NCBI GenBank assembly: GCA_932294295.1
Contig: OW028573.1
Span: 70,781,829-70,845,828, forward strand
Reading direction: 5' to 3'
DNA from: Alitta virens
Taxonomy: Eukaryota; Annelida; Polychaeta; Phyllodocida; Nereididae
DNA: 64,000 nt
Made by a program: the position numbers and the translations under genes. Of the stretch, positions 33,001 through 46,000 are shown in pieces. The notes under the pieces were generated by a model that saw nothing but the letters and a program-made list of their open reading frames with translations, was not told where the DNA came from and ran no database searches. Every line of letters starts with the position of its first letter. Positions within the stretch are counted from its first letter, which is position 1.

Positions 33001-35903
33001 ATCCAGCTAGATTCCTGACTATATATTATATACAGCTTTCGTCAAATGCACCGGTAACTATACATGTATCAGTCATTGGTTGAAGCATACAGCATACATA
33101 CTGAAACTAGTCCTCACAGTTCCAATTAAAATTATCTGGTGTTGCCATGGGTAAAATTGCCTATAGCCACCTCGCCATTCAGGCAGGCTGTCAATACTTG
33201 CATCACTCTTCAACGTCTCCATTCACCAAATTCTGATCCTGTTTGCTGCCTTTAAGCTTACAAAATGTTTTGTGATGAAAGTGTTGTTGCTATTTTGGTT
33301 GAGAGTTGACCCTCACCAACAACTTGTGTTTCAGGATGCAGTGGGGTCATAGATCTGATGTTCCTCATCGACTCATCTGGAAGTATCAGATGGGAACGAT
33401 TTCCATTCCTCTTGGGTCTCATGTCTAACATCACCAGTCGGATGGACGTTTCTCCGACACAGACAAGGATTGGTGCGGTCTATTGGAGTAACGAAGGCTA
33501 CATCGCATTCCATCTGAACCAGTACCAGTAAGAATCGATTTTGCTGTAATGTAAAATATGACTTAGTATTTTTTATCTTATTTTTTTATACTGCTGCTCT
33601 AATTTGAACAAATTTCTGTTCAGTCAATAAGGGTAATGTCTTTGGTTGCAAGGGCCAACGAAGAATAGCATATTTTGTTTATGCCACCCATAGACACCCT
33701 ACCAAAATACCAAATGTAGGCGAACTCATCAATTTAAAACGATGAACCATTAAACCATATAGCAAATACATAAATCTTTGTTTTTACCTGCAGAACTAGG
33801 GAAGATGTGATTCATGCAATTTGGCAGATTCCTTTCGTCGGTGACAGAACTAACACAACAGCTGCTCTTGAACTGGCTAGACGGACCATGTTCACTCCCA
33901 GAAACAACGACAGACAGGATGCTCCAAATATTGCCATTATTCTGACTGATGGAAATTCTAATATTCGTGCTGAACAGACCATTCCTGAAGCAATCAATGG
34001 ACGTGTGGCAGGTGAGTGATGGCAATGATCCAGTTTTCCAATTTTTTGCCAATATTCATGAAAGACCCCCCCAGAGGGAATGAAAATCTCTACCTCCACT
34101 GAGAGTAAAATGCAGGGGCGTCAAATAGCTCCCCTTGAAATTCAGAAATTACCTTTTTTTTTACACTTTCGTTTTGGAACATTTGTGCTTTGTTAAACAG
34201 TTTTAAACTTCATATCACTCATCAGTTCAAGTTTATCAGACAAAAATAGTTTGCCATCAATGATCCACTATTACTTTACCTCTTGAAAAGTGTACAAGCG
34301 AAGTAAAGTCACGGCGCGACAAAATAGGCCTGCATCCCTCCACCCATTAAGAGGAATCAACGCCCTGGTAAAATGTACCTGTAGCAAGTAAGGTTATTCT
34401 CCAACAGAGTAGACCTCTTAATGGAGCTTAACTTTATTCCATGCAGAGGGTGCATTTTACTCTCAATAGGGGCTCCTTAGTTGTAATTTTTTAACATAGA
34501 ACTCTTCTCTGCTCGGACGGTAAACCTACAATATATATTTTTTCTGAGATCATTATAAGTACACCAAAGACAGATTCATAAAGTCATGGTTTTAACAACT
34601 TTATTTCAGGCATACAGTTCATTGTTGTGGCAATAGGATCAGACACAACAACACTAGAACTCAGAGGGTTAGCAAGTGATCCAAAGGAGAAAAATTTATT
34701 TACAATTCCAAGAGAGACTGAGCTGCTCAGTTATCTGGATGGTATCCTGAGCATGACTTGTAATGGTACGTTTTAATTTTCAGTTTATTTTTAGCTTCAG
34801 ATACACTATCATTTATTAAGGTGTATTTTCTGTATCAAATAAATCAAACTAATATAATTGATGATTGTTTGAGGCAAATATAATAACAGTGTATGTTATA
34901 CCTTTAATTAAGACTATTTAATTAAGGTTTCAGACCAGTTCTAAACCTTTTCTAGCTACTCCAAGATTAAAGTTATGTAATGACATATCATATAGATACA
35001 TTATAGTAATAAAGAAAATTGTCTTTTGCTTTCGCCAGATCGAAATGACTGTGATCCAGATCCTTGTAATGGACAGATCTGCAGAGATCTTCTTGGTAGA
35101 TACTCTTGCATCTGTCAGCTAACTGCTGGACAAGATTGTTCAACGAGTAAGTATAACTGATATATTGTGCTATTTTATTTATTTATGTGTTCAATTTATC
35201 ATCTATAATTTATTTTATCATTTGCAATTGCATTGTTGTAGTACATGGTGATTAGGGGGCAATAAGTAAGTCAGTGCACTGTAATGTCTTTAATTTCTTG
35301 ATGCCATCTGACCTATTACCACTGTTTTCAGCGTGTCCTCAACAACTGGATATTGCCTTTATTTTGGATGTGTCTGGATCTGTGGAGTCGGAGTATGAAC
35401 TGACGATCAATTTTGCCCGCGCAGTCGTTCAGGGTCTGGATATGTCGGTGGGCAGGAGTCAAGTAGCTGCGATCGCTTTCTCTTCTGAAGTTGTTGATTA
35501 TTTCCCTCTCAACAGATACACAGACAAGGAATCGGTCCTTACTGCATTGTACTTCTTTCATCAGTTGGGCCGAACAAATGCCCAAGCTGCCATTCGAACC
35601 ATGCGCACTGACATCTTCACTCAGTCTGGTGGAGATCGTTTCGGTATTCCTAATATCGCCATCTTTGTGTCTGATGGAAATTCAAACGTTGATGAATTTA
35701 ATACTATTCCAGAGGCGCGCGCAGCCAAAGCACAAGATATAGAAATCATTACAGTTTCCATAGGAGAGAATGTTAACCTAATTGAACTTGAACAGATTGC
35801 TAGTGAAGTTGATACTGACCACTTATACAGGTTAGAAAGGACTGAGGATATAGATGCGGTGGCCAGAAGACTCTTGGACTATGTGTGCCAGGTTAGCAAC
35901 TGA
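27098..35903 (+). CDS. Gene A: secreted VWA-EGF protein with large Pro/Thr repeat block
   Basis: Thirteen exons: 27098-27176, 27381-28004, 28174-30657, 30888-31454, 31871-31981, 32071-32353, 32445-32737, 32879-32995, 33335-33527, 33794-34011, 34610-34765, 35039-35146 and 35332-35903. They encode 1934 residues with all phases matching. Order: signal peptide ([21 protein letters not shown]), VWA1 27-234, VWA2 237-425, Pro/Thr block 426-1062, VWA3 1063-1251, EGF1 1252-1288, VWA4 1289-1480, EGF2 1481-1519, VWA5 1520-1708, EGF3 1709-1744, VWA6 1745-1934. Every VWA has the MIDAS set DxSxS, a TN/T loop and (I/F/L/S)DG. Each has a Cys just before and just after the fold, as in matrilin-type VWA modules. 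EGFs have six Cys. There is no transmembrane segment or GPI signal, so it is secreted, probably into extracellular matrix or a secreted coating. Ligand unknown. VWA1 and VWA2 are most alike (both with NW..MKNFV). Gene B lies 1.2 kb downstream in the same orientation. Confidence 0.92.
28780..30090 (+). repeat. Coding minisatellite: 42-bp (14-aa) and 63-bp (21-aa) Pro/Thr units
   Basis: Within exon 3 of gene A. The first part (to about 29345) mixes 21-residue units with 14-residue units reading [14 protein letters not shown]. The second part, about 29345-30090, is roughly 18 near-identical 14-residue units with mostly silent differences. Unit lengths are multiples of three, so frame is kept when copies are gained or lost, and this also leaves other frames open. 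It has no Gly-X-Y periodicity. An extended, proline-rich, possibly O-glycosylated spacer between VWA2 and VWA3 is the likely form. Confidence 0.95.
30091..30657 (+). repeat. Degenerate Pro/Thr/Ser-rich tail of the repeat block
   Basis: Still in exon 3 of gene A. Less regular Pro-rich sequence, then about five [16 protein letters not shown] units near 30420-30625. These end in PPGVSTTFG before a GTGAGT donor. Confidence 0.85.
31455..31870 (+). other. Gene A intron between VWA3 and EGF1
   Basis: Phase 1 intron with GTAAGT donor and TTCAG acceptor. Contains a short direct repeat of CATCAGCTCGACATCAGTCC-like sequence around 31752-31800. No exon. Confidence 0.6.
32996..33334 (+). other. Gene A intron between EGF2 and VWA5
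   Basis: Phase 1, GTAAGA to TTTCAG. Nothing recognisable inside. Confidence 0.6.
34012..34609 (+). other. Gene A intron within VWA5
   Basis: Phase 1 intron, GTGAGT to TTTCAG. It contains an interspersed repeat fragment at 34375-34490 related to 12447-12590. Confidence 0.6.
34375..34490. repeat. Interspersed repeat, copy 2 (related to 12447-12590)
   Basis: Shares GTAAAATGTACCT-like, CAGAGGGTGCATTTTACTCT and CAATAGGGG blocks in the same order. Confidence 0.45.
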
Positions 35904-35912
35904 GTGTGTGTA

Positions 35913-35922
35913 AATAAATAAA
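35913..35922 (+). terminator. Gene A poly(A) signals next to the stop
   Basis: Two overlapping AATAAA hexamers lie about ten bases after the TGA. Another AATAAA is at 36294-36299, so a short and a roughly 400-base 3' UTR are both possible. Confidence 0.45.
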
Positions 35923-37088
35923 GTAAAAATGTATTTATTCATCGCACCCAACACAAATCACCCACGTGTCTTTCAAGTCCTGACCAAATATCTAAAATAA
36001 TTAACTACTTACAAGTATTTCAACCCTGCTAACATAAGTGTACCAAATTATAGACCTAATCTATCCATTAATTGTTACTTATATTAACAAACTCAGTGTG
36101 CTTGTGTTATTGTATCATAACTGTATACATTTCTTCTTTGTCACCATGTTTATGTCTGTTTGGGAAGTTGTTATAATTTATAACATTTGCGTCAAAATAT
36201 CCTTACATATATCACATTTCATAATGCATTTGTTAATTTGTACATCATCATTTCATCTTCCGAGTTGTTATATGTTTTGTAAAGATTCATACCAATAAAG
36301 TGACAATAACTACAAGTTTGGAATGTTTATTTTTTGTCCATAATTGTTTTTTCACAATATTGGATGTACTTCTATTGTAATTTTATTGTACACCATGAAC
36401 CTACAATGTATGTGATTTGTTTTAAATACAATGGCATATATTTCCTGGTCACATTTTGGTCAACAAGTAAAAGCCATTCATTTTCAATGTGTCGAAAAGA
36501 AAATAAATTGCTGAATCATAGGACCAGAATGGAGTTTTTGAACAGGTTTTGTTCCTGAGATTCAAAACACAGCTGAGTCACCTGCATGCACTATCGAATG
36601 GTTTGACTTTCTGCATTGGATGTAAAAGTCTCTGTGCAAACAAGATCTCTCGAATGTGTCACTCCCAAATATTTACCAATTAGGCCTGAATTATTTGACC
36701 AAGGTCCTCGCAACCTTTTCAGCGATCATGTAACATACTCTCTGACTACTAGAAGTTGGTATTTTTACGCAGTTCCTCTCCAAAGGTGTGAGGCAGAACC
36801 TATATTCATAACCCACAAGTAAGTGTAGTATGATTGGTTAATGATGATGTATATGGAAATTTCAGGGTTTATATTTAGTTATACAGATTACTTATAATAA
36901 TTACATACTTTAAATGGTCAATACAAATTTATGAAACTATGGAGCCCAGAGTAGACTTCTCTTAGCTCCATGATGTGACCTTTAAAGACAGAATCTGACC
37001 TTAAATTATCTAAGTCAAGAGTTCAATCGGGAAACATTATTTATGGAATCATTTGTATTTAAGTACTAAAGGCCTCACTGCCCAGAAG
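35923..37088. other. Intergenic spacer between genes A and B
   Basis: About 1.2 kb. The 5' part may be the longer 3' UTR of gene A. The 3' part must hold the promoter of gene B unless the two are co-transcribed. No clear TATA box is present; ATTTAAGTA at about 37059 is the nearest AT-rich candidate to the start codon. No exon was found. Confidence 0.5.
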
Positions 37089-40000
37089 ATGAGGAAGGCC
37101 ACTTTATTTTTCTGCCTGTCATTCATTTTCACACCCGGAACATGGGCTCAAGGAAGTAAGTAACCGGATCTCTGAGTCACATGTCACATTTGAATGATAA
37201 GTCACTTTTTGAAGACCATCCCTGTACATATCCATAAATCAATGTTGCACTTCAATTTTTTATTTCCAGTCAACTGCAACATAGATCTGTGTTTTGTGGT
37301 GGACAGTTCTGGAAGTATTGGGAAAGAAAACTGGAATTTAGTTCTGGACTTTGTGGCCAGCGTTGCAGAAGGTTAATTGATTACCTTGGGGTGACACAAA
37401 CACATTGAACCAATATGAATGACCTTGACCCATTTCTCAAGGTCACAGGTCACATTTAACTAAAATTTAAAATTTCAATTTGCAATCACTGAATGACTAA
37501 AAGAGCTGCAGACTTGTGCTTCACATACGTTTGTAGGTGCTAAAGGGTCATCAAATTGACACCCCAAAGGGGGTAAAGGGGGTGAACTAGCTCAGGGTCA
37601 AAAATCGATTATTACTCTAAATGCGAAAAACAGAAAGTTGCCGAACTTAGTTGAGCAAGGATTTAGATTGTAGTATGACCGATATAGTGCAGTCAAACTT
37701 TTGGTGGCAATTAGACGACGGGTTACTGAGAAACGAGGTGTAAAAATTAATTCGCCTTAAAAAAAAACTTTTTATAACTTTGAATTGGTTCATCGAAATT
37801 GAACCATAGTTGAGGCACGCATAGTCTTTGAGCATATAAACGTAAATTATGAGTGTGAATGGCCTTGGGTCAAAGGTTAAGGTCACAGGTTACCCTGAAT
37901 TTTAAGATAAAAAATTATTGTAACTCACCTAATATTTAAAGTGGAGTCTTGAACAAGATGTTAAAATTATTGTATCGCAAAGGCGTTTTAACATATTTTA
38001 TAACATTTGACCTTGGGGTAGCTTTAGGCCAAGTTTAAGGTCACATATGAAAAAAGTGTATTTTTTATATGTTTTGCTACTGATTTTTACTCAAAACTCG
38101 ACCCCCGAGGATTATTACCTCAAAATGGGGTAACAGGTAACTCCTCACTGAATTATCGGATCTTCACCCAATTTTAGTTTTTCACTGCAGAAGTCTTACA
38201 AATACTTTGGGTGACCTTTGATCAAAGTTCAAGGTAACAGAATGACCTTGACTGTCACATGAATTATTGTCCAAATGGCCTTGATGATAGTAATAACTAT
38301 AAATTGGTTGTTATTGGTGGACACCAACACTATTGCTTTAATCTCCAAAATTGTAAATTTGTATGGCAGGGGGTTATTGCATAGGTGACCATTTCTATTT
38401 CTGAACTTTAATTCAGAATTGAGAGACATTTTGCAAATATGAAGTAATGATATGTTTATTTTAAGAATTCACAATCAGTCCTATTGAGACCCAAGTGGCT
38501 GTGGTTCGTTTTGGTTATGAGTGCTACCTGGACATCCCCCTGAATCGTTTTTCCTCGGACAAAGAAAAGCTGAAAAGTGCCATAAGAGATCTTAGATTCG
38601 AAGACAGCTCCACCGGAACTCCTTGTGCCCTGAAGGTATGATATAAATGAACATTGAACAACACCTGAACAATATACGAAATGAATAGCATACCATGGGT
38701 ATACAATATACTAGTATATCACCTGCAGCAAACGAGTAATATATAACTGTAACTTTGGCTAAGATGACGTTAGAAAAACTTCTGAAGGAAAGTATCAGAT
38801 TTATTCTGATGTAAATGTATAATATTACCAGATGATATCTAACATAACCAGATGATATTCAGTTAGATATGTTTCGTAACTTTCCTGTAAACAGTTTCTC
38901 TTAGCTGAAATCTTTTTTTTTTTTATCGAAATTACATCGCTAACATTCTCAGAATCTGTTCGTTTTTCTTTGAAAGTTCATTCTAACATTACTGTGTAAT
39001 ATAACTATAACTTACTTGGAATATTCCCATATTACCGTGTTTGCTGTATGGGCATTAGAGAGATGCCTTGTGGGACCTCCTGTCATACGTGTGAAACACC
39101 CATACAATAAATTCTTTGTCATTTTCTCTTTGTCATATATGATGAATAAACAGTTGAACTTGTACTTTATTAAACAGCTAACTAGAGAAGGCTGCTTTAG
39201 CCGTGACAATGGAGCACGACCAGGCTATATAGATGTGGCTGTGCTTGTGACTGATGGACAACCAACCATTCCATTGGCTGGAGGAGACCCAGACACTCTC
39301 AGGGCAGAAGATGATACCGTAGACCAGGTATTTTATAAAAGCCTAGCAACGAATAAATAACAAATAAATAAATATGAAAAACCTACCAATGGCCACCATA
39401 TATTATAGCAGTATGTGGTCATTTTATGTAGGAAAGTTCAAGCTTTATGTTAACTGTTTTTGGACATCAACTTGTTCTGATAAGCATTATTTGGTTGCTG
39501 GTTCTCAGTGTGGGGTAAAAGTTATATGATATCAAAATTATGGGTAATTTGCCTCTGAAAGACCCTCAAAATTCATTGAACAAAGAAATATCTTTGTTTT
39601 TCCAGGCACGTCTCCTCAAGGACACAGGTTCTTTCCTATATACTGTAGGAGTGGGTGACCTCTACGATGCCTCCTTCCTCATGCTCCTGTCATCAGACAA
39701 TAAGGTCATTGCTGCCCCAGATTTCGACCAACTCACTTCAGAAATGGTCAGTAGACTGCAGCAAGCCGTGTGTTCTTCAGTTCCCGTCACTCCGCCACCA
39801 GTCTCACTACCTCTGCCACCTGGTGAGTTTTACAACTGATAAAACTTTAAGTTATTTCCCAACTTAGTAAGAGATTGACAAATAACCCAGTAAACAAGGT
39901 GATTCTACAGGAAGGTTATGGAAATATTACATGGCAATGTTAGCGTACCTCCAAGAAAGCATCAAATATAAAATGTAAAATCAAAGTCAGGTAGCAAAAG

Positions 40001-43000
40001 AAATATGAATATGTGACAGGAGCTTACAGGTAACCTACAATATATATTTGTTATCAGGTTTTGTTGGAAGCATTATATTTACATTGATACAAGAAACCTG
40101 AAAGTTGTAATAACATTACCGTAGCTTATGTAACAGTTCCTGTTTACTACCTGCTTGCTGGGAAACAAATATTTGTGAAAATAGAAATGCTTATTATACA
40201 TTTTCTGTTTTCCTCACTTTAGTCCGGTGCACCAACCCAATGACCAGGGACATCGTCGTTGCCATCGATGGTTCCGGAAGTGTGGGATCTCAGAACTTCC
40301 GAAGTATGGTTGAATTCGCTCGCCAGATAGTTTTGTCCCAGAACATAGATGATGGCACGGTTCGGGTTGGCCTGACCCTCTTCAGTGATATTTCTTACAC
40401 CCAATTCCAGCTGTCACAGGGGACAACCCGAAATTTTATCAATGCTAGATTTCAAATACTTCCATACCCACCTGGATCAGGACCTGGAAAGACCAACACT
40501 CCGTCGATGCTTAATGTAAGGTTCAGCTGTAATGAGAGAAACAGATAGATAGATAGATAGATAGATAGAAAGATTATAGTAGATAGATAGATAGATTAGT
40601 AGTAGTAGAACATAAAATAAAAGTCTCAATGTCATGTAATGGCTTCATTTTTGACAGGCTATAAAGGACATGTTTACCATCAACAATGGGGACCGCATCC
40701 AGGCAATGAATGTCTTAGTCATCCTGACTGACGGAGGTTCAACCAATTCTGCTACCGCAAGCATTGTTGCTGCAGAGCTAAGACGCCAGGGGGTGCTGGT
40801 GTATGTCATTGGTGTCGGCACCTGGATGAATAAATACGAACTATACCATCTGGGCAGCTTTCCTAAAGACCAATACGTCAACTTCATAAATTCATTCCAA
40901 GAGCTTAACAATGTCCAAGGGCAGTTCATTGCTGATCTTTGTGGCAGTGAGTAAAGTGCAGAAATATATAAATGAAATACAGAATGAAACAATTGCCATA
41001 ATGGACATAATATGAACTTTATTTTATTATAATTTACCCTAAAGGTGATCAGTGCCAGAATCCCTCAGTATGCAGCAATGGAGGAGTCTGTCAACCCTAC
41101 CTCCTGAATTATCAATGCCAGTGTCCTAACCCTTTTGTGGGTCCATCATGTCAACAAAGTAAGTTGCAGTGATAATCGTGACCTCTTGAATATGAATCTG
41201 AATGTGTTAACACTGGCATTTCGCATAGGAAACAGCATTCATGGCTCTACCCTCTTCTCTTCTCAGGCTGTGAGGTTCCCCAAATTGATCTTGGTTTTGC
41301 TATCGATGTCTCCAGCAGCCTGAAGCCTGACGACCATCAAGCCATTTTCCTTTTTGTTTATAACATCATAAAGTATCTTCGAGTGGATGATCCTTTTAGT
41401 AATGGTAAAATATTAAAGTTTGTTTGTTCCTGCGGTGTCATTAGCTTACAATATGGTACCATCCACGGAGTAACTCATTGTCACTGAGTTTTACACCGTG
41501 GATGGTACCATAATCACCAACATTCCATGAATACCATGGTGGATGATACCGAAAATTTTGTCAGATAAGATAAGATAAGATAAGATAACATTATATTACA
41601 TTACAATAATGTACATTCCTCATCCAACATAGTTTGTGGTATTTCCAAGATAATATAAGATAAGATAAGATAAGATGACATGACATGAAAGAAACATATA
41701 ACATAGCAAATCATAACATAATTCGTGGTATTTCCAAGGACCCCGGATCAGCATCTGCATGTTCAATGATGATCCAGACCTGAAGTGCAGCATGGACCTG
41801 CAGAACATTCGTCAAGTGCAAGACACATTCAAACAGAAGTTCTTTGACAGCATCAATACCTACCAATATGGAGGAGGCACTGATTTTGCAATGCTGTTTA
41901 GGTGAATATGGCCAAGTAAAATGGAGTGAAATTCATAATTACTAAAACGTCAGACTGGCTTTTCTTACAGCAGGACTCAAGAGACTCCTCGGGAGTTAGT
42001 TTTGGAGTCTATGGTAAGGTAGACCATGGTTTTACACTGGAACTAGCTGAATTTGTAAATATATCGTGATTTAATATTTGGTTTGCAAGCTCAATGAACT
42101 GTTTCTGTGTTTCGGTTGTGCTTCACTGTGAGTGTTACTATTTTTCCAAATGAAAATGATGTTGTCTTTGGTAGGAACGTCATGAGCACTATGTTCACAT
42201 CTCAGCTTGGAGACCGACCTCAGGTGCCCAATTATCTTCTCATATTTACTGATGGAAGGTCTGCAAATCGATCTGGTTCTTTCATTGAAGCTTCCAGAGC
42301 AAGGTAGAGTCCATTGTAATAACATCAATGTACTGCATGCATATTTCTTAGACTTGGAAACCTAACTCTAGAGAACGTCATGTGAATCCAATACTACCAT
42401 TGGCCAAAAGACAGCTGTTGTAGATTATCATGAAAGTACAACTCTCATATTGTTGCTAATTTCCACAGAGATGCAGGCATTGAGACCATCGTCGTGGCCC
42501 TTGATGGCCAATACAGCAACTACGACATTGAGGAACTTCGAGACATGGCTTCCGACCCTGCAGACAGTCATGTGATTCTGACGTCACCAGTTGACCTCAC
42601 TGAAGCCAAGGCAATGGACATAGCAGACAGTCTTTGCCGAAGTAAGTTACCATATTTAGAGTGCAAGACAGTAGAAAGAAACTCCGAAAGTGATAGCTAA
42701 AAATACAGAAAGAGGTGGATAGCCAGAAAGAAGGGGTGAAAACAAACAATGCACTGTTATTGTCGCTATATTACATATGCACTTCCTCAATCCTTATTTG
42801 CTGTTCATTTGGTATTAAATTATAAAATTTTCATTTTTTTCATCTCAGACAAAGGCTACTGTTCCTCCAGTCCTTGTGTTAATGGTAGGTGTTCTGACAG
42901 AGTGCTTGGCTACACGTGCACATGTGACAATGGCTTCACAGGCAAGAATTGTGATATTCCACAAGGTAAGCCGGGACTTTTTCCACCCCACAATTTCCTA

Positions 43001-46000
43001 CGCATTCATGTAACGGAAGTCATGCCTGTGTCTCTAAAAGTCTTTTTTCGTATTTTTCTGTACACAACAAGGTGTGAAGATATGATTTTCTTTCTCAACA
43101 GGAATGAAGTATTTGTTTATATATTTTTGATCGTGGTTAATGTACACAAGTCTGAAGAGGATCGTGGAATGTTTGGCTTCTTTTCCTTCTTGCATGTATT
43201 TTGAAGTGCATACCAGTCTTACCAGGGTCCTAAAAAGCTTTATACCACTGTTTGCCTTCCACAGCCAATCAGAAGCCTGGATTACAGGGGGATATATCAC
43301 ATGTACTAAGAACAGCAGGGAGGACATGGCACACTTATATGAGCACATGTTGTGGCAAAACTTAACAAGCAAACACTTAACAAGCAAACAAATGTCTTGC
43401 AAAATAGGCAACATCTTAAGTGGTATAATTTAGAAAATGCCCTTGCTTTCTTCGACATGGGATTATTGTGAGGCGTTATAACTCCCATGTCGAAGAAAAC
43501 GCGGGCATTATCTATTACATATACTACATGGAGTAAAATAATACATTATTTATCTTGCGTCACCAAGCAATGTATGCATAGCACAAAAAGAGTGTTTTTC
43601 TCAGTTATGCCTAGCTATCCAATGATACCAATACCTAGCACAGCTGTAAACATAATACACCCACAGTTAGTTTCATTAAAAACGGCTTGTCAGATTAAAC
43701 CTAGACAAAGCTAGGCAACTTTTGCTATACGATGCTACCTGCCGTAATCTTTTGTTGAAAAGATGCGTGTCAGTTGCACATACATATTTATGATATATAA
43801 GATAAATTTCTAACATTTATGGAGGTTTATATTTTTTCAGTGGTGGTAGGTGTAAGCCGACTATGAGCTAGGAGTAGAAAGAAGCAGCTGGCTTTAGCCA
43901 GTTATAGCTACAGCTAAGAAAAGGTCGCTACAGCTGTCTGGAGTCGACCATATTTTATGAAACTCACTGTACCTACTTCCTACCTCAAATGCCAAATTTA
44001 TGTGACGTGGAACCACATGTGTTGTGGGAAAACTGTAAATACAATTTTATCCATTTTGTTCAGAACCAGGCAGTGGGGGCACCGAGCTAGTCTTTGTTGT
44101 GGATACATCAGGCAGCATCCCTCCTGGTCGTTTCGTCAACATCCAGAAGTTCCTGCATGACATCGTGGAAAGAACTGATGTCTCTCCTGAAAACACCAGA
44201 ATTGCTGTGGTCAGTTTCAGCAACAGTGCTACCGTGGAATTGAAGCTTTCATCAACTATGGACAAGGCGACGGTCAAGCAGGCCCTATTTCACATCAAGT
44301 ACATGGCTCAAAGGACCAACATTGCTGCAGCACTCAGGTAGACATTCAGAGGGACAAAATATCCGATATGAATGTGGCAAAATTCATAATTATAACCAAA
44401 TTGCCTTAAAATTACCAATGAAATTGGTTATCTTTGGCTGAGAGTACTTTATTTTATTTTACTTTTATCTTAACTTAGATCCGTAAGCTTTCGTAGATAA
44501 ATAACTAGGTAATTTTGATAATGAAGTACAACAAAAGGTTGAACAGCTATGAGTTATTTTTCTGATTAAAGAGTATATCCATCTGTCCAGCAGAGCGTGA
44601 AAAAGACTGCAGGAGTAGTTGAAACCTTTCTGGTTAGCTATTTCCTATCCAAGTCTAACTTTCCAGTACTTCGTGTGTTATTTTTCTGTTTATACACAGC
44701 CTGATCCGCACGGTAGTTTTTGCGGAAGCACGAGAGGGCGCCAGCAAGTGTGTCATCTTGGTGACAGATGGCGCCTCAACAATGCAACAGGAAAACACCG
44801 TACCGGAAGCAGTTCAACTGAGGCTAGATGGAGCTCATATCGCTGTGGTTGCCATCGGTGACTTGAATGATGTTGCTGAGATCAGAAATATCGCTAGTCC
44901 ACCTACTCGGGACACCATCATATTTTATAACTCAACCAGGCAACTGGTAGATGACAAGGATAAGTTCATGAGGGCACTTCGTGTACCTTATGATGGTGAG
45001 AAGCCTTAATAAAAAACAAGCTTTGTAAAGGGGCAATAAAGGAATAATAAAGAACCATAAAATTGTATGATTAATACATTAGTGTATGCAGGCGAGAGGT
45101 TATAGACCAGTTATAGACCAGCTGCTTGTGTTGATGAGGATCATTTCTAGACCAAATTTACCAGGTTTTAAAAACAGTGGTTTTGAAGTTTGAAGCTTTT
45201 TTATTCACTTGATGGACATTTACACACATAATAAAATTGTAATTACAATAATGATAAGACCAAGTCTATCAACCACCAAGTAGGGACACAACTTTTTTTT
45301 GGCAGAAATAATCTCCCAATCGTTCTCCTAACTTTTATAGATTTTCAATTCAGTAGTTAAATCATCATTACCATAACATGTATGCTCGAACATAATTGAA
45401 TATTTCAGATACAAATCAGTGCCTGTCCAGCCCTTGCAGAAATGGGGGAACTTGCAACAACTTGTGGAGGACTTATTTTTGCCAGTGTCCCTTTGGTGTA
45501 ACTGGCAGGACCTGTGGGAGAGGTGCGTATGCATAAATAAAAAAGCAAGAAAAATTATTAATTATCCACTTATTAATAGTCACCCTGCTTGATGCATGGG
45601 AAAAGGGAAGTGCTACCATATGCATGGATGCTTACTTATTAGCTTATACAGTATATACCCACATACTCAGGCAACCATTGACTTTGATATTATATAGATT
45701 GACATGGTAATTAGCCACCTCTTTCTCACCAAGCCCTTCTAAGTGCATTACAAAAAGACTAGGAGATGGCTTGGTCTAGTGGCTAAGGCATCGGTCTTTA
45801 ACCATGAGGTTGCAGTTTCGAACCCTCACAATGGCATGGGGGAGTTTGCAAATATTCCTGTAACCTTTGCCTCACATCATCCTGGTGAAATAGCCACTTG
45901 GCAATGGCCAACCTTAATGATGACTCTTTACGCCTTTAAGTCAATGCAGATAACCCTGTGTTCAAGTCTGAATATTTCCCATGGAGTTGAGAAAGGCTCT

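Larger units (their letters stand above)
42966..44063 (+). other. Gene B intron between EGF2 and VWA4
   Basis: Phase 1 intron. It holds a small tandem repeat (AACTTAACAAGCAAACA, about 43359-43395), a perfect-arm hairpin at 43437-43508 and a TIR-type MITE at 43673-43971. No exon. Confidence 0.6.
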
